From assembly GCA_963824225.1 (NCBI GenBank), contig CAWGOF010000002.1:868001-932000 (forward strand): 64,000 bases of DNA. The letters are read 5' to 3'. Origin of the DNA: CAWGOF01 sp963824225 (GTDB lineage Bacteria > Acidobacteriota > Polarisedimenticolia > Polarisedimenticolales > Polarisedimenticolaceae). Within the stretch, counting starts at the first letter, position 1; each line of letters opens with the position of its first letter. The translations under genes were made by a program, and so were the position numbers. Positions 40,687 through 51,100 of this stretch are shown piece after piece. The notes below the pieces were generated by a model. The model had not been told where the DNA came from. It ran no database searches and saw only the letters and a program-made list of their open reading frames with translations.

Positions 40687-41934
40687 GTGCGTGGGACGAG
40701 CGCCACACGAATCGCGGGCATTGTCGCCCTGGCGCTCACGAGCGCCGTCGCGACCGAAGCACGCGTGCTGCAGGTCGGGCCCGGACGCGCGCTCGCGCGG
40801 CCGAGCGACGCTGCGCGCGCGGCGAAAGACGGGGATGTCGTCGAGATCGACGCCGGCGCGTACGCGGGCGATGCCGCGATCTGGACCCAGAGCGACCTGA
40901 CGCTTCGTGGCGTCGGTGGCATGGCCCACCTGCGGGCCGAGGGGAAAGCCGCCGAGGGCAAGGCGATCTGGGTCCTCAAGGGCGATCGGACGAAGATCGA
41001 GTCGATCGAATTCTCGGGTGCGAAGGTCAGCGACCGCAACGGCGCGGGTGTGCGCCTCGAGGGCAGCGGGCTCACGATCCTCGGCTGCTCGTTCCACGAC
41101 AATGAAAACGGGATCCTGACCTCGGGCAAGCCCGATGGCGACGTGCTGATCGAGCGCTCGGAGTTCGGGCGCAACGGCGCGGGCGATGGTCAGACCCACG
41201 ATCTCTACGTCGGTCGGGAGCGCAGCTTCACGCTGCGCTTCTGCTACGTGCACCACGCGAACGTCGGCCACCTGGTCAAGAGCCGGGCGCGCACGACGCG
41301 CATCCTGTACAACCGGCTGAGCGACGAGGGCGACGGTCGGTCGAGCCTGGCGGTCGACGTCGCCGAGGGCGGCGATGCGCTCGTCCTGGGCAACCTGATC
41401 CACCAGGGGCCGGAGTCCGAGAACGGTATCATCATCAGCTACGGCGTCGAGAAGCAGGTGGCCGGCTCGAGCGGGACGCTGTACGTCGTGAACAACACGA
41501 TCGTCAACGACCGGCATGCCGGGACCTTCGTGCGCAACGCTGACCCGTCGCCCGCGCGCCTACTGAACAACGTGCTCGTCGGGCCGGGCGAGATCGCCAC
41601 GGGATCGGCGATCGCCGCGCGCAACGTCGTGGCCCGCGAGTTCGGCATGCTGACGAAGATCCGCAACCTGTTGACCGGTGGGAGCCAGCTGCTCGACGGG
41701 CTCACCGACGGCGGTGGGAACGTCGTGACGGGAGACGCGCTGCTCGTCGACCGCGCCGGCTTCGACTGGCACCTGCAGCCGGAGTCGCCGGCGATTGACG
41801 CGCGGGGCACGGTAGCGACCGAATCCGACGCCGAGCGGGTCCCGACCTTCGAGTACGTTCACCCGGCAAACGGGCGCCCGCGGGCGCCCCGCGGCGCACC
41901 CGATGCCGGCGCCTACGAGCTCGAGACGCCGTGA
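40687..41934 (+). CDS. Exported right-handed beta-helix protein
   Basis: A 415-residue protein from GTG 40687 with a signal peptide (IAGIVALALTSAVATEARV). The rest is a right-handed parallel beta-helix: VLKGDRTKIESIEFSGAKVS, RLEGSGLTILGCSFHDNENG, GDVLIERSEFGRNGAG, FTLRFCYVHHANVGHLVKS and TLYVVNNTIVNDRHAG. This pectate-lyase-like fold is common in polysaccharide lyases and in surface proteins. No lyase catalytic set is obvious. The C-terminus matches the end seen in many such exported proteins (SPAIDARGT and APRGAPDAGAYE). Its stop overlaps the next gene's GTG by four bases. Confidence 0.8.
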   Translation: MRGTSATRIAGIVALALTSAVATEARVLQVGPGRALARPSDAARAAKDGDVVEIDAGAYAGDAAIWTQSDLTLRGVGGMAHLRAEGKAAEGKAIWVLKGDRTKIESIEFSGAKVSDRNGAGVRLEGSGLTILGCSFHDNENGILTSGKPDGDVLIERSEFGRNGAGDGQTHDLYVGRERSFTLRFCYVHHANVGHLVKSRARTTRILYNRLSDEGDGRSSLAVDVAEGGDALVLGNLIHQGPESENGIIISYGVEKQVAGSSGTLYVVNNTIVNDRHAGTFVRNADPSPARLLNNVLVGPGEIATGSAIAARNVVAREFGMLTKIRNLLTGGSQLLDGLTDGGGNVVTGDALLVDRAGFDWHLQPESPAIDARGTVATESDAERVPTFEYVHPANGRPRAPRGAPDAGAYELETP

Positions 41935-43934
41935 GAGCTTCGTTCCTCGCCGTCGTCGGCGCCGCCGTCGTCGGCGCCGCCGCCGTCGTCGCCGTCGCGG
42001 CTGCGGCGCTGCCCGTTGCCGCGGCGGCCGCCGCCGCGGCGGATCGCGAGTCGGTCGATCGGCTCCTGTTCCTCCTCGAGTACGTCGGTGCGGACTACGG
42101 TATGGCGGTCGACGACGGTGTGATCGCCGACCCGTTCGAGTACGAGGAGATGGTTCGCTTCTCGCGCACGCTCGTCGAGCACTGCGGCGAGCTCGATAGC
42201 GCCCACATCCCGGAGGGCGCGTGCGTGGCGCTCGTGCGCCTCGAGCGGCTGATCGGCGACCTCGCGCCGTGGGACGCGGTACGGGCGCAGACGAGCGACC
42301 TGCTGTCGAAGCTGATGGCCGGCGGCGAGGTGGGCTCGTTTCCCCTGTCGACTCCGGACCTCGCGCTCGGCGCGCGCTTGTTCGCCGACAACTGCGCACC
42401 GTGCCACGGTCCTGCGGGCGGGGGCGACGGGTTCGCCGACCCCGAGCTCGATCCGCCGCCGAGCTCGTTTCGCGAGGCACGGATGAACCTCGTGTCGCCG
42501 CACCAGGTGTTCGGGGCGACGCGTTTCGGCGTCGGCGGCACGGGGATGCCGTCGTTCGAGGGCGCGCTCGGCGAAGGGCAGCTGTGGGACGTCGCGTTCT
42601 TCGTGCTCACGCTGCGCGAGGACTTCGCGCCGAAGCCGGTGCGGCCGGCGCTTCCCCTGTCGATCGACGACCTGGCGCGGCACTCGACCGAGGACCTGAT
42701 CGCGCGGCTTGCCCGCGACGGGAAAACGGCCGTGCTCGCGGACATCGACTACTTCCGCGGCCATCCGGCCGAGGCCGCCGCTCCGGGAGCGGGCGGTCCG
42801 GTGGGTGCCCAGGTCGCGGGTCGTCCCCTGGAGACGGGCGACGACGTTGCGCTGAGCACGGCGCTACGACTCCAGGACGCCTTCGCGCGCGTTGCCGATC
42901 GCGTATTGCCGAGCGTGGTGACCGTCTCGGTGTTCGAGCGCTCGGCGGAGCGCAAGGCCGGTGCACCGGCGCCGTCCCCTGCCCCCGCCGAGGCCTGGCG
43001 TGCGGCCGATTACGCGCTCGCGCTCTATCCGGGCTTCGACCGGGCACACTCGGGGAGCGGCTTCGCCGCGCCCGAAGGGTTGATCCTGACGTGCCATTCC
43101 AACGTGACGCGCGCGAACGGAGCGCCCGCCGAGGTGATCGACGTCGAGCTGGCCGACGGTCAGCACGTGCTCAGCCGCGTCGTCGGCGCCGAGCCCTCGA
43201 TCAACCTGGCCGTGCTGGCGCTCGACGTCGTGTCGGCGCAACGGCCGCCCGTCGTGACCCCGGTCGAGCTCGGGGACTCGGACGCGGTGCGCGTCGGGCA
43301 CTGGACGATCGGGATCGGCGATCCGTGGGGTCCCGACCGCGCGTACTCGGTCGGCACGCTCGCCGCGAACGCCCAGCGCGCGTGCTACCAGGAGCAGCTG
43401 ACCGCCACGCTCCTGCAGGCCTCGCTCGCGGTGCATCGCGAGGCGTACGGCGGGCCGCTCGTCGACATTCGCGGCCGCGTCGTGGGGATGCTCCTGCCGC
43501 CGCCCGGGGGAGTGGCCCTCGCCCCTCGCGGCGTCGAGTACGCGCTGCCGATCGGTCTCGCGATGAACGTGGGCCATGCGCTCGCCGTGTCCGAGAGCCG
43601 GCGCTCGCCGTGGCTCGGCTGCTCGGTGCTCGAGCTGGCGACGATCCACAAGAAGGCTCGCGACGCCGGCACGCCCCCGCCGCGCCTGCCGCGCACCGGC
43701 GTGTGCATCGACGACGTGTTCGATCCGAGCCCCGCGTCCCGCGCCGGAATCCGTGTTGGTGATTGCCTGGTGTCGATCGACGGGAATCGTCTACTTTCGG
43801 TGCTCGATTTCCAGAAGTGGCTGTACCTCTCGGGGATCGGTCGCAAGGTGCGGCTCGAGGTGTTCCGCGACGGAAGCACGAGAACGCTCGACGTCGCGAT
43901 CGAAGCCCGACCGAGCACGGCGACCACGCACTGA
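41931..43934 (+). CDS. Cytochrome c fused to an HtrA-like pseudoprotease with PDZ domain
   Basis: The 667-residue protein starts at GTG 41931 in a GTGA overlap. A hydrophobic Ala/Val leader is encoded by a GCC/GTC-repetitive stretch. Residues about 140-232 form a class-I cytochrome c: heme-binding CAPCH (Cys155, Cys158, His159) and the likely axial Met206 in GTGMPSFEG. Residues about 310-550 align with HtrA/DegP trypsin-like domains, yet all three catalytic positions differ: the His position of the N-H-V motif is Ser390 (GLILTCHSN), Asp is Asn425 (EPSINLAVL), and Ser is Tyr506 (EAYGGPL). A PDZ domain follows (about 560-660; ASRAGIRVGDCLVSIDG). It is probably a heme-bearing periplasmic binding or sensing protein rather than a protease; that role is inferred. 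Confidence 0.78.
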   Translation: MRASFLAVVGAAVVGAAAVVAVAAAALPVAAAAAAAADRESVDRLLFLLEYVGADYGMAVDDGVIADPFEYEEMVRFSRTLVEHCGELDSAHIPEGACVALVRLERLIGDLAPWDAVRAQTSDLLSKLMAGGEVGSFPLSTPDLALGARLFADNCAPCHGPAGGGDGFADPELDPPPSSFREARMNLVSPHQVFGATRFGVGGTGMPSFEGALGEGQLWDVAFFVLTLREDFAPKPVRPALPLSIDDLARHSTEDLIARLARDGKTAVLADIDYFRGHPAEAAAPGAGGPVGAQVAGRPLETGDDVALSTALRLQDAFARVADRVLPSVVTVSVFERSAERKAGAPAPSPAPAEAWRAADYALALYPGFDRAHSGSGFAAPEGLILTCHSNVTRANGAPAEVIDVELADGQHVLSRVVGAEPSINLAVLALDVVSAQRPPVVTPVELGDSDAVRVGHWTIGIGDPWGPDRAYSVGTLAANAQRACYQEQLTATLLQASLAVHREAYGGPLVDIRGRVVGMLLPPPGGVALAPRGVEYALPIGLAMNVGHALAVSESRRSPWLGCSVLELATIHKKARDAGTPPPRLPRTGVCIDDVFDPSPASRAGIRVGDCLVSIDGNRLLSVLDFQKWLYLSGIGRKVRLEVFRDGSTRTLDVAIEARPSTATTH

Positions 43935-43990
43935 TCGTTGACGGCATCTGCTCCGTGGTTTAACCTGTGACGGTTTCGAGGCGTCGGCGC

Positions 43991-44068
<78 letters not shown>

Positions 44069-44097
44069 ACCTGAACCCCTCACGAATCGAGGCCGCC

Positions 44098-46176
44098 GTG
44101 TTCTCGGCGGCTGTGTTCCTCGCCGCGTTCCTGCTGTTCCTCGTCCAGCCGATCGTGGGCAAGAGCTTGTTGCCCCGGTTCGGCGGCGCGCCGGCGGTCT
44201 GGACCGCATGCCTCCTCGTGTTCCAGACGCTGTTGCTTCTGGGCTACGCGTGGGCCCACGGACTCGCCGTGCGCCTCGGCTCGCGCGTGCAGGCGACGGC
44301 CCACGTCAGTCTGCTGGCCCTTGGACTGGCGTTCCCCATTCTGCCGGTCGCGAGCGGTGGGGCGCCCGACACGCTCCGGCCGCCGGTCCTGCAGATCCTG
44401 ATCCTTGCGCTCGCGTCGGTCGGTGCCCCGTTCCTCGCGCTCGCCGGGACGTCGCCCCTGCTCCAGGCGTGGCACGCGCGGCTGTGGCCCGCGCGCTCGC
44501 CGTACCGGCTGTACGCGTGGTCGAACGCGGGATCGCTCCTGGCCCTCGTGGTGTATCCGCTCGCGGTCGAGCCGGCGCTCGCGCTCGACGATCAGGCGCG
44601 CGCGTGGCGCTCGGCGCTCGCGCTCCTCGTGCTCCTCGTCGGGTGGTGCGCGTGGCACTCGGCTCGCGGATCTTCGCCGGCGCGCGGATCTGCCGTCGCG
44701 TCGAGCGTGGCATCCTCCGAGCCGCTCCGCGCTTCTCGCGTCGGCCTGTGGATCGCCTGGGCCGCGTGCGGTGTGACGTGGTTCATGGCGATCACGCAGC
44801 AGCTGACGATCGACGTTGCCGCGGTGCCGTTCCTGTGGATGCTGCCGCTCGGCGTGTACCTGGCCACGCTGATCGTGACGTTCGCCGGATCGCGGGGCTA
44901 TCCGCGGCGGCTGGCCACGTGGATCTTGCCCGTGGCGCTGGCCCTCGTGTACGTCGCGGTGCATCGCGGCCCGGGGCTCGGCGAGGCGGGTCGGGGCTTG
45001 TCCTTCATCGGCACCGTAGTGGCGCTGAACGGCGGGCTCCTCGTGGCGTGTCTCGTGTGCCACGGCGAGCTGTACCGCTTGCGCCCGCACGCGAGCCGGA
45101 CAACGGCGTTCTACCTGGCGATCGCACTCGGCGGCGCGCTCGGAGGGATCCTCGTCGCCGTCGTCGCTCCGGCGACGTTCCGGCTGTCCGAGGAGCTGCA
45201 CCTGGCGATGGCGCTGATCGTCGTCCTGACAGGCGTGACACGGCTCGTCGACGGGCGCCTGCGACCTCGTGCGATCGTCGCCTGGCTCGGGGCGACCGTC
45301 GCGCTCGTGCTGCTCCTCGTCTACCAGTCGGCCCTGCTCGTGCGTGGGGCGAGCTTCGTGCACCGCAACTTCTTCGGCGTCCTGCGGGTCATCGAGGTGC
45401 GGGGCGATCGACCGGAGGCGGTCCACCGCCGGTTCTACCACGGCTCGACGCTTCACGGGCTCCAGGACTTGACGCCCGAGAGGCGCTGGATCCCGACGAC
45501 CTACTACACGCCGTACGGCGGAGGAGGTGCCGTTCTCACGGCGCTCGAGCGCAGCCCCGGGCGGCGCGTGGGCCTCGTCGGGCTCGGCGTGGGCACGCTC
45601 GCGGCGTACGGGCGCCCGGGAGACCTGTTCCGGTTCTACGAGATCGACCCCGACGTCGAGCGGGTCGCGCGGGAGTGGTTCACGTACCTCGCGGACTCTC
45701 GCGCTCGCTGCGAGGTCGTGCTGGGCGATGCCCGGGTGCGCCTCGCGGCCGAGCCGGCTCGAGCGTTCGACGTGCTCGTGCTCGACGCGTTCAGCGGCGA
45801 CGCCGTCCCCGTGCACCTGCTGACGCGCGAGGCGTTCGTGCTGTACGAGCGGCACCTCGCCCCGAACGGCGTGATCGCCGCGCACCTGTCGAACCGTTCG
45901 CTCGACCTGACGCCCGTCGTGTACCAGCTGGCCGATTCCCTGGGCTTCACGGCGCTGCAGTTCCAGCAGCTCGAGCCCCCGAAGAGCGGCCTCGTCACGC
46001 GGTCGAGCTGGATGGTCCTGTCGCGCGACACGGAGTTCCTCGAGCGGCTCGTGGCCGAGACGAAGCCGTTGCGCGACAACCGACGGCTCGAGCTGTTCCG
46101 GGGCGATCCGGCGCGCTACCGGCGCATCCCGCTGTGGACCGACCGGCACAGCGACCTCGTGCGGCTGCTGCGCTGA
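44098..46176 (+). CDS. Fused membrane (MFS-like)/spermidine synthase-like protein
   Basis: A 692-residue protein from GTG 44098. The N-terminal 430 residues hold about a dozen membrane helices (AVFLAAFLLFLVQPIVGKSL with the typical LVQPIVGK start; ALALLVLLVGWCAW; MALIVVLTGVTRLV). The C-terminal domain has the aminopropyltransferase/SAM-methyltransferase fold: GLVGLGVGTLAAYG (about residues 492-505), FRFYEIDPDVERVA and DVLVLDAFSGDAVPVHLL. The catalytic polyamine-synthase residues cannot be confirmed. Similar membrane-anchored spermidine-synthase-like proteins are widespread and mostly uncharacterised. The start lies 31 bases after tRNA-Asp with no visible ribosome-binding site; GTG is the first in-frame start. 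Confidence 0.85.
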   Translation: MFSAAVFLAAFLLFLVQPIVGKSLLPRFGGAPAVWTACLLVFQTLLLLGYAWAHGLAVRLGSRVQATAHVSLLALGLAFPILPVASGGAPDTLRPPVLQILILALASVGAPFLALAGTSPLLQAWHARLWPARSPYRLYAWSNAGSLLALVVYPLAVEPALALDDQARAWRSALALLVLLVGWCAWHSARGSSPARGSAVASSVASSEPLRASRVGLWIAWAACGVTWFMAITQQLTIDVAAVPFLWMLPLGVYLATLIVTFAGSRGYPRRLATWILPVALALVYVAVHRGPGLGEAGRGLSFIGTVVALNGGLLVACLVCHGELYRLRPHASRTTAFYLAIALGGALGGILVAVVAPATFRLSEELHLAMALIVVLTGVTRLVDGRLRPRAIVAWLGATVALVLLLVYQSALLVRGASFVHRNFFGVLRVIEVRGDRPEAVHRRFYHGSTLHGLQDLTPERRWIPTTYYTPYGGGGAVLTALERSPGRRVGLVGLGVGTLAAYGRPGDLFRFYEIDPDVERVAREWFTYLADSRARCEVVLGDARVRLAAEPARAFDVLVLDAFSGDAVPVHLLTREAFVLYERHLAPNGVIAAHLSNRSLDLTPVVYQLADSLGFTALQFQQLEPPKSGLVTRSSWMVLSRDTEFLERLVAETKPLRDNRRLELFRGDPARYRRIPLWTDRHSDLVRLLR

Positions 46177-46211
46177 GTCGGTTAGACTTCGGCGGGGCGG
46201 TGGAGGAAGCG

Positions 46212-46811
46212 ATGCTGCGACTCTACGACTCGGACACCTCGGGCAACAGCTACAAGATCCGCTTGCTCTTGGCCCATCTTGACCGGCCCTACGAGCGGAT
46301 CCCGGTCGACGTGCTGGGCGACATGCCCGAAGAGGTGATCGAGAACAACCCGGCGGGCCGCTCGCCGATGCTCGTCCTCGACGACGGGCGCTGCCTGCCC
46401 GAGTCGAACGCGATCCTGTTCTACCTGGCCGACGGAACTCCGTACCTGTCGCGCGACTCGTACCATCGTGCGCAGACGCTGCAGTGGATGTTCTTCGAGC
46501 AGAACCTGCACGAGCCGACGGTGGCCGTGGCCCGGTTCATTCGGCACCACCTCGCGCCGGACCACCCGCGCTGGACGATCATGCCGCAGGTGATGGCCGG
46601 CGGTCAGGCGGCGCTCGAAGCGCTCGAGCGCGGCCTGATCGGGCACACGTTCCTCGTCGACGACCTGCTGTCGATCGCCGACTTCGCGCTCTACGCCTAC
46701 ACGCACACGGCGCACGAAGGCGGCTTCGACCTCGAGCCGCTGCCGCAGATCCGGGCCTGGCTTGCCCGGGTCGCCGCCCATCCGAAGCACGTCCCGCAGT
46801 TCCCGAGCTGA
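46212..46811 (+). CDS. Glutathione S-transferase family protein
   Basis: ATG 46212 is preceded by GGAGG. The 199-residue protein has an N-terminal thioredoxin-fold domain (LRLYDSDTSGNSYKIRLLLA, with Ser in the active-site position SGNSYK), the cis-Pro loop ENNPAGRSPMLV and the substrate motif LPESNAILFYLAD. The helical C-terminal domain (residues about 85-199) contains SIADFALYAYTHTA, the N-capping motif of the family. The enzyme conjugates or reduces with glutathione; the substrate is unknown. It lies 35 bases after the spermidine-synthase-like gene. Confidence 0.9.
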   Translation: MLRLYDSDTSGNSYKIRLLLAHLDRPYERIPVDVLGDMPEEVIENNPAGRSPMLVLDDGRCLPESNAILFYLADGTPYLSRDSYHRAQTLQWMFFEQNLHEPTVAVARFIRHHLAPDHPRWTIMPQVMAGGQAALEALERGLIGHTFLVDDLLSIADFALYAYTHTAHEGGFDLEPLPQIRAWLARVAAHPKHVPQFPS

Positions 46812-46815
46812 CCCG

Positions 46816-47376
46816 TCAGACCTCGAACAGGTCGGCCACCTCGACGCGGAAGTCGGGCAGGATCTCTTCGCCCGCCAGGGTGTCGATCGCCTCGAGCGTT
46901 CGTGGTGTCAGGAGATCGCGGTAGACGGCGACGGTCTTGGTCTCCGGATCGACGACCCACACGAGCCTCGTGCCGGCCGCGAGGTAGTCGGCCACCTTCG
47001 CGTGAATCTCCGCCGGTGAATTGCTCGGCGAGAGCACCTCGACCGCGAGATCGGGAGCGCCGGGGAAGAGACGTCTCAGATCGCCGGCCCGTTCGGCGCG
47101 CTCGCGTGTGACCACGGCCACATCGGGTCCTCGCACGGTGTCAGGCGCGCGGGAAAGGATGAACCCGGTCTCGACGACGACCAGCACGGCCAGCCCCGAT
47201 CGCCGAGCATGATCTCGCAACAGCGACGCGATCGTCGACGCGATATGCCCATGACGAAAACCAGGCAGCGGCTCAGACAGCAACAGCCCGGTCTGTAGCT
47301 CGTGCCGGTACCCGGTGTCGGGCATGACCTCGAGATGCTCCGCCCTCATCGTCCCGGTGTGTGCAGCTTGCGCCAT
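46816..47376 (-). CDS. Uma2-family (DUF820) PDDEXK-fold protein
   Basis: A 186-residue protein from ATG 47376. The Uma2/DUF820 core is clear: GYRHELQTGLLLSE (Glu), VVVETGFILSRAP, GPDVAVVT (Asp), APDLAVEVLSPSNSPAEIHA (Glu-x-Leu in place of the usual ExK) and KVADYLAAGTRLVWVVDPE. These proteins have a restriction-endonuclease fold and unknown function; most are stand-alone chromosomal genes. It ends 4 bases from the convergent GST stop, and its transcription unit is separate from the downstream permease gene at 47454. Confidence 0.88.
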   Translation of the reverse strand: MAQAAHTGTMRAEHLEVMPDTGYRHELQTGLLLSEPLPGFRHGHIASTIASLLRDHARRSGLAVLVVVETGFILSRAPDTVRGPDVAVVTRERAERAGDLRRLFPGAPDLAVEVLSPSNSPAEIHAKVADYLAAGTRLVWVVDPETKTVAVYRDLLTPRTLEAIDTLAGEEILPDFRVEVADLFEV

Positions 47377-47453
47377 CCCGAGATTGTACGGCACTCGGCG
47401 AGGGCGCGTTGCGCCAGGTCGTTGTCGATCGGCAACCCTACGCGTGACGCGGC

Positions 47454-48167
47454 TCACGCCCCGAGCAGCGACTCGCGATTCTCGGCGCGCCCGAAGCCGA
47501 GCACGACGACGAGCGCGATCAGGATCGCGAAGCCGATACGGTTCTGGGTCGTCCAGGCCAGGACCTGGCCCGGATCGGCGTCGACGAGCCGCGCCGCGTT
47601 CCAGAACGGGGAGAGGCGCAGCGTGCCCCCTTGGAGCGGGAAGCACAGCAGGAGCACGGCGACGCTGACCAGCGCGCCCGCGGTCTCGCTGCGGAACAGC
47701 GTGGCCAGGCTCATCGACAGCACGAGGAAGAACAGCGCGCCCTGGAACGCGCCGTAGAGCGCACCGGCCTCGAACTCCGTGCAGAACAGGTACGTTCCGA
47801 GGGCCACCGGCAGCTCGGCGAGAACGAGCAGGATCGTCGCCGCCGTGAGCTTGGCCAGCCACACACGGTGCGCGCCGCCGGGCACGGTGTAAGCGATCTC
47901 GAGCGTGCGGCGGTCGATCTCCCCGGCGACGATCCGCACGCCGAGACCGATGGCCAGGATCGTCAGCGGGAGCGCGATCAGCAGGTTCTGCGCGTCGACG
48001 GCCGTGTAGTCGTCCTCGCGCCAGCCCACGAGAACCCAGAACACGGCGCCCGCGGTCCACAGCAACGGCGCGAGCGCGGCGAGCCAGTAGCGCCGCCCGG
48101 CGAGCATGCGTGCCGAGAGCGCGAGCAGGCGCAGCGTGTCACCGGGCGAGCGGCGCGGGCGGCTCAC
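47454..48167 (-). CDS. ABC-2 type transporter permease (last gene of the export operon)
   Basis: GTG 48167 overlaps the stop of the RND-ABC fusion (GTGA). The 237-residue protein has about six membrane helices in the ABC-2 arrangement: YWLAALAPLLWTAGAVFWVL, LLIALPLTILAIGLGVRIVA, GEIDRRTLEIAYTVPGG (coupling-helix region), TAATILLVLAELPVALGTYL, GALFFLVLSMSLATLFRSET and a final helix IGFAILIALVVVLGFG. It probably pairs with the ABC ATPase domain at the end of the preceding fusion protein. ABC-2 systems export lipids, polysaccharides or hydrophobic drugs; here the cargo is unknown. Confidence 0.82.
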   Translation of the reverse strand: MSRPRRSPGDTLRLLALSARMLAGRRYWLAALAPLLWTAGAVFWVLVGWREDDYTAVDAQNLLIALPLTILAIGLGVRIVAGEIDRRTLEIAYTVPGGAHRVWLAKLTAATILLVLAELPVALGTYLFCTEFEAGALYGAFQGALFFLVLSMSLATLFRSETAGALVSVAVLLLCFPLQGGTLRLSPFWNAARLVDADPGQVLAWTTQNRIGFAILIALVVVLGFGRAENRESLLGA

Positions 48168-51100
48168 GCCGACGCCCCGCCGACGAGCCACAGGTAGCCG
48201 TCCTGCAGGCTCGGGTCGGCCGCCTCGGCCGAGCCCACGGGCGGCTCGAAGTGCAGGATCCGCAAGCGCGACGTCCCGTCGACCTCGGGCACCTGGTCGA
48301 CGACGAGCGCGCGCGGCGGCAGCGCTTCCTGCTCCGCCGGTCCGAGCCGCGCGACCCACACGCGGCCCACGGCGGCGTGCGCCAGGTCCGCGGGCTGCCC
48401 GTCGAACACGATGCGGCCGCGCGCGAGGACGATCACGCGCTCGCAGGCCACCTCGACGTCCTCGACCACGTGGGTCGAGAACAGCACGATCCGCCCCTCG
48501 GCCAGGCGCGCGAGCAGGTTGCGGAAGCGGATCCGCTCGCGTGGGTCGAGTCCGACCGTCGGCTCATCGACGATGATCAGGGGCGGCAGGCGCAGGAGCG
48601 TGCGGGCCACCGCGACGCGCTGGCGCATCCCGCCCGAGTACGATCCGATCCGCTCGCCCGCGCGCTCGCCCAGGCCGACCTCGCCGAGGAGGCGCTCCAC
48701 CCGTTCCTTGCGCTTCGCCGCCGGGTGCAGCTCGTAGTGCAGCGCGTAGTACTCGAGGTACTCGCGCGCCGTCAGATCGTCGGGCAGCCCGAACTCCTGC
48801 GGCAGGTAGCCGACCCACCGCGCGAGGTGCCGGCGCAGCCGACCGAGGCGCACGCCGCCGACCCAGATCGCCCCGGTCGTTGGATCGAGGATCCCGGCGA
48901 GGTTGCGCAGGAGCGTGGTCTTGCCGGCGCCGTTCGGACCGAGGACGCCGATCATGCCGCGCTCGGCGCGGAAGTGGATCCCGGCGAGCGCGCGAACCTC
49001 GCGCCGCGGCAGGTCGAAGCCCAGCGCGGCCCGGCTCGCCCGACGCCACACCGTGCGCGCGCGGCGCAGCGGGCCGGCGGTGACGCGATCGACGATCGCA
49101 CCGCGAGCCACGCGGCGCGCAGTGTGCCGGCCGGCCTGGAGCAGCGCGACGCCGCCGACGAGGATGCCGAGGACAGGTAGCGCGAGCTCGACCGGATCGC
49201 CCGCCGAACGCGGCAACGCGTACATCGTGAGCCCGCAGTACGCGAGCGCCGTCCACGGCATCATCGCCGCCGCCGCGTTCTCCGGACCTCCGGGAAGCAC
49301 CGTGCCGTTCGGCTCGGTCCGACCGCGCGCGCGCCGCACCTCGCGCAGGAGCCAGCTCACGAGCGCGGCGCAGACGAACGCGAACGCGATGCGCCAGAAC
49401 ACGGTGCCGACCGTCCGCAGGAGGTACACCGCGCCCGCGATCACGATCGCGATCGGGACGATCCGATCGCGCGCGCGGCGCGGATCGAACGGCTGGCCCC
49501 CGAGCGCGAGCACGCGCTCGGCGAAGCGCGCCGGCGCGCGCCACGCCCGGCCGATCGGGCCCGGACGGCCATAGACTTTCTCGAGGTAGCGGACCTCGAT
49601 CGCCGGAGGACCCTCGGCGCTCTGCGGCTCGGGCACATCGTCGCGCCGGACGACGAGCACGGCGAAGCCGAGGAGCGCGCTGGCGACGAGCAGCGTCGTC
49701 ACGACCTGCCAGGTCAGCGATTCGAGAACGCCCGTGGCGACGAGCGGTGCGACCACGATCGCGGTCGCCAGGCCCCAGCCGATCATGACCCACGGGCCGA
49801 GGCGCCCGAACAGCCGATCGAGCCGGTGCAGGAACACGAACCCCACCGGGATCAGCAGCAACGTCAGCACCGTCGACGTGACGAGCCCGCCCATCACGAT
49901 CGTGGCGAACGGTGGCCAGATCTCGTTCTCCGCGCCGGTGACGAGCGACAGCGGCCACAGCCCGACGACCGCCGTGGTCGTGCTCATCAGGATCGGTCGC
50001 GTGCGCTCGCGCACCGCGGCGAGCGCCGCCGCACCGGCCCCCAGCCCGCCGTACCACGCGCGCTGCTGCATCCGGTCGACGAGCAGGATCGCCGGATTCA
50101 CCGTCAGACCGATCAGCGCCAGGGCCCCGACGAGGGCCATCGTGTCGGGCGGCGTCCCGGTCAGCACGAGGGCCCACGTCGCGCCGATCAGCGTCAGGGG
50201 CAAGGACAGCAGGACGAGCGCGGGGAGCGTCAGCGACTCGAACGTGATCGCGAGCACGGCGTACAGGATCAGCACCACCGGGATCAGGATCTTGCGGAAC
50301 CAGCTGAACGTCGACTCGGGGTCGGGCGCCTCGACGGTCGTGCCCGACGGACGGTGCAGCCCGCCGACGACCTCGCGGATGCGCTCCTCGACCGCCTGGC
50401 GGCTCGGGGTGCTGCGCGCGACCTCGGTCTCGAGCCGGTACGTCACCGTGGTCTCGCGCCGCCCGTCGTGATGGCGGATCACCGCGGGCGCGGGCATGCG
50501 CTGCACGTCGGCCACGGCCGTGAGCGGTAGCACGCCCGACGAGGTCGACACGCGCAGACGCGTCAGCTCTTCGAACTCGCGCTTCCCCGTCTCGACGCGC
50601 CGTACCATGAGCGGGATCTCGCGCCCGTCGGCCTGGGTGAAGCCGGTCGCCAGGACGACGCCCTCGCGCCGCACGACGCCGAGCGCCGGGAGGATCTGGT
50701 CCGGCGTGAGGCCGAACGTCGCCAGCGCCATCGCGTCGGGCGCCACACGGATCTCGTCGAGCCCGCGGTCGGTCGCGGGCAGCGCGCTCTCGACCCCCGG
50801 GATCGACTCGACGACCTCCGCGACATCGCGCGACAGCGCATCGAGCGGCTCGGCCTCGGGGCCCGAGAGCACGATCTCCGGCGCGACCTGGCCGAGGAGC
50901 GTGGCCATCGCGTTGCCGCCGCCGGCGCCACCACCCCCCCCGCCCGTTCGGGGCGGATCGATCGTCACGCCCTGGACCTCCGCGGCCTCGGTACGCACCA
51001 CCTCGCGTACGCGGGCCGCGTTCACGCCCACCGGTCGACGCTCCTTCGGCGGCAAGTGCACGGTGAGCGCACCCCCGTCCTCGGTGACCATGCTCTCGAC

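Noticed and set aside
41933..42045. GCC/GTC trinucleotide tract as a regulatory microsatellite
   Set aside because: It encodes the Ala/Val hydrophobic leader of the cytochrome c protein; no evidence of variation or other role.
44208..46811. A very long plus-strand frame that runs into the GST gene
   Set aside because: Its first 660 residues are an Arg/Pro-rich shadow of the spermidine-synthase-like gene; only the GST part from 46212 is real and has its own ribosome-binding site.
47377..48060. N-terminal extension of the Uma2-like gene
   Set aside because: It is a shadow of the ABC-2 permease; the Uma2 domain starts at ATG 47376.
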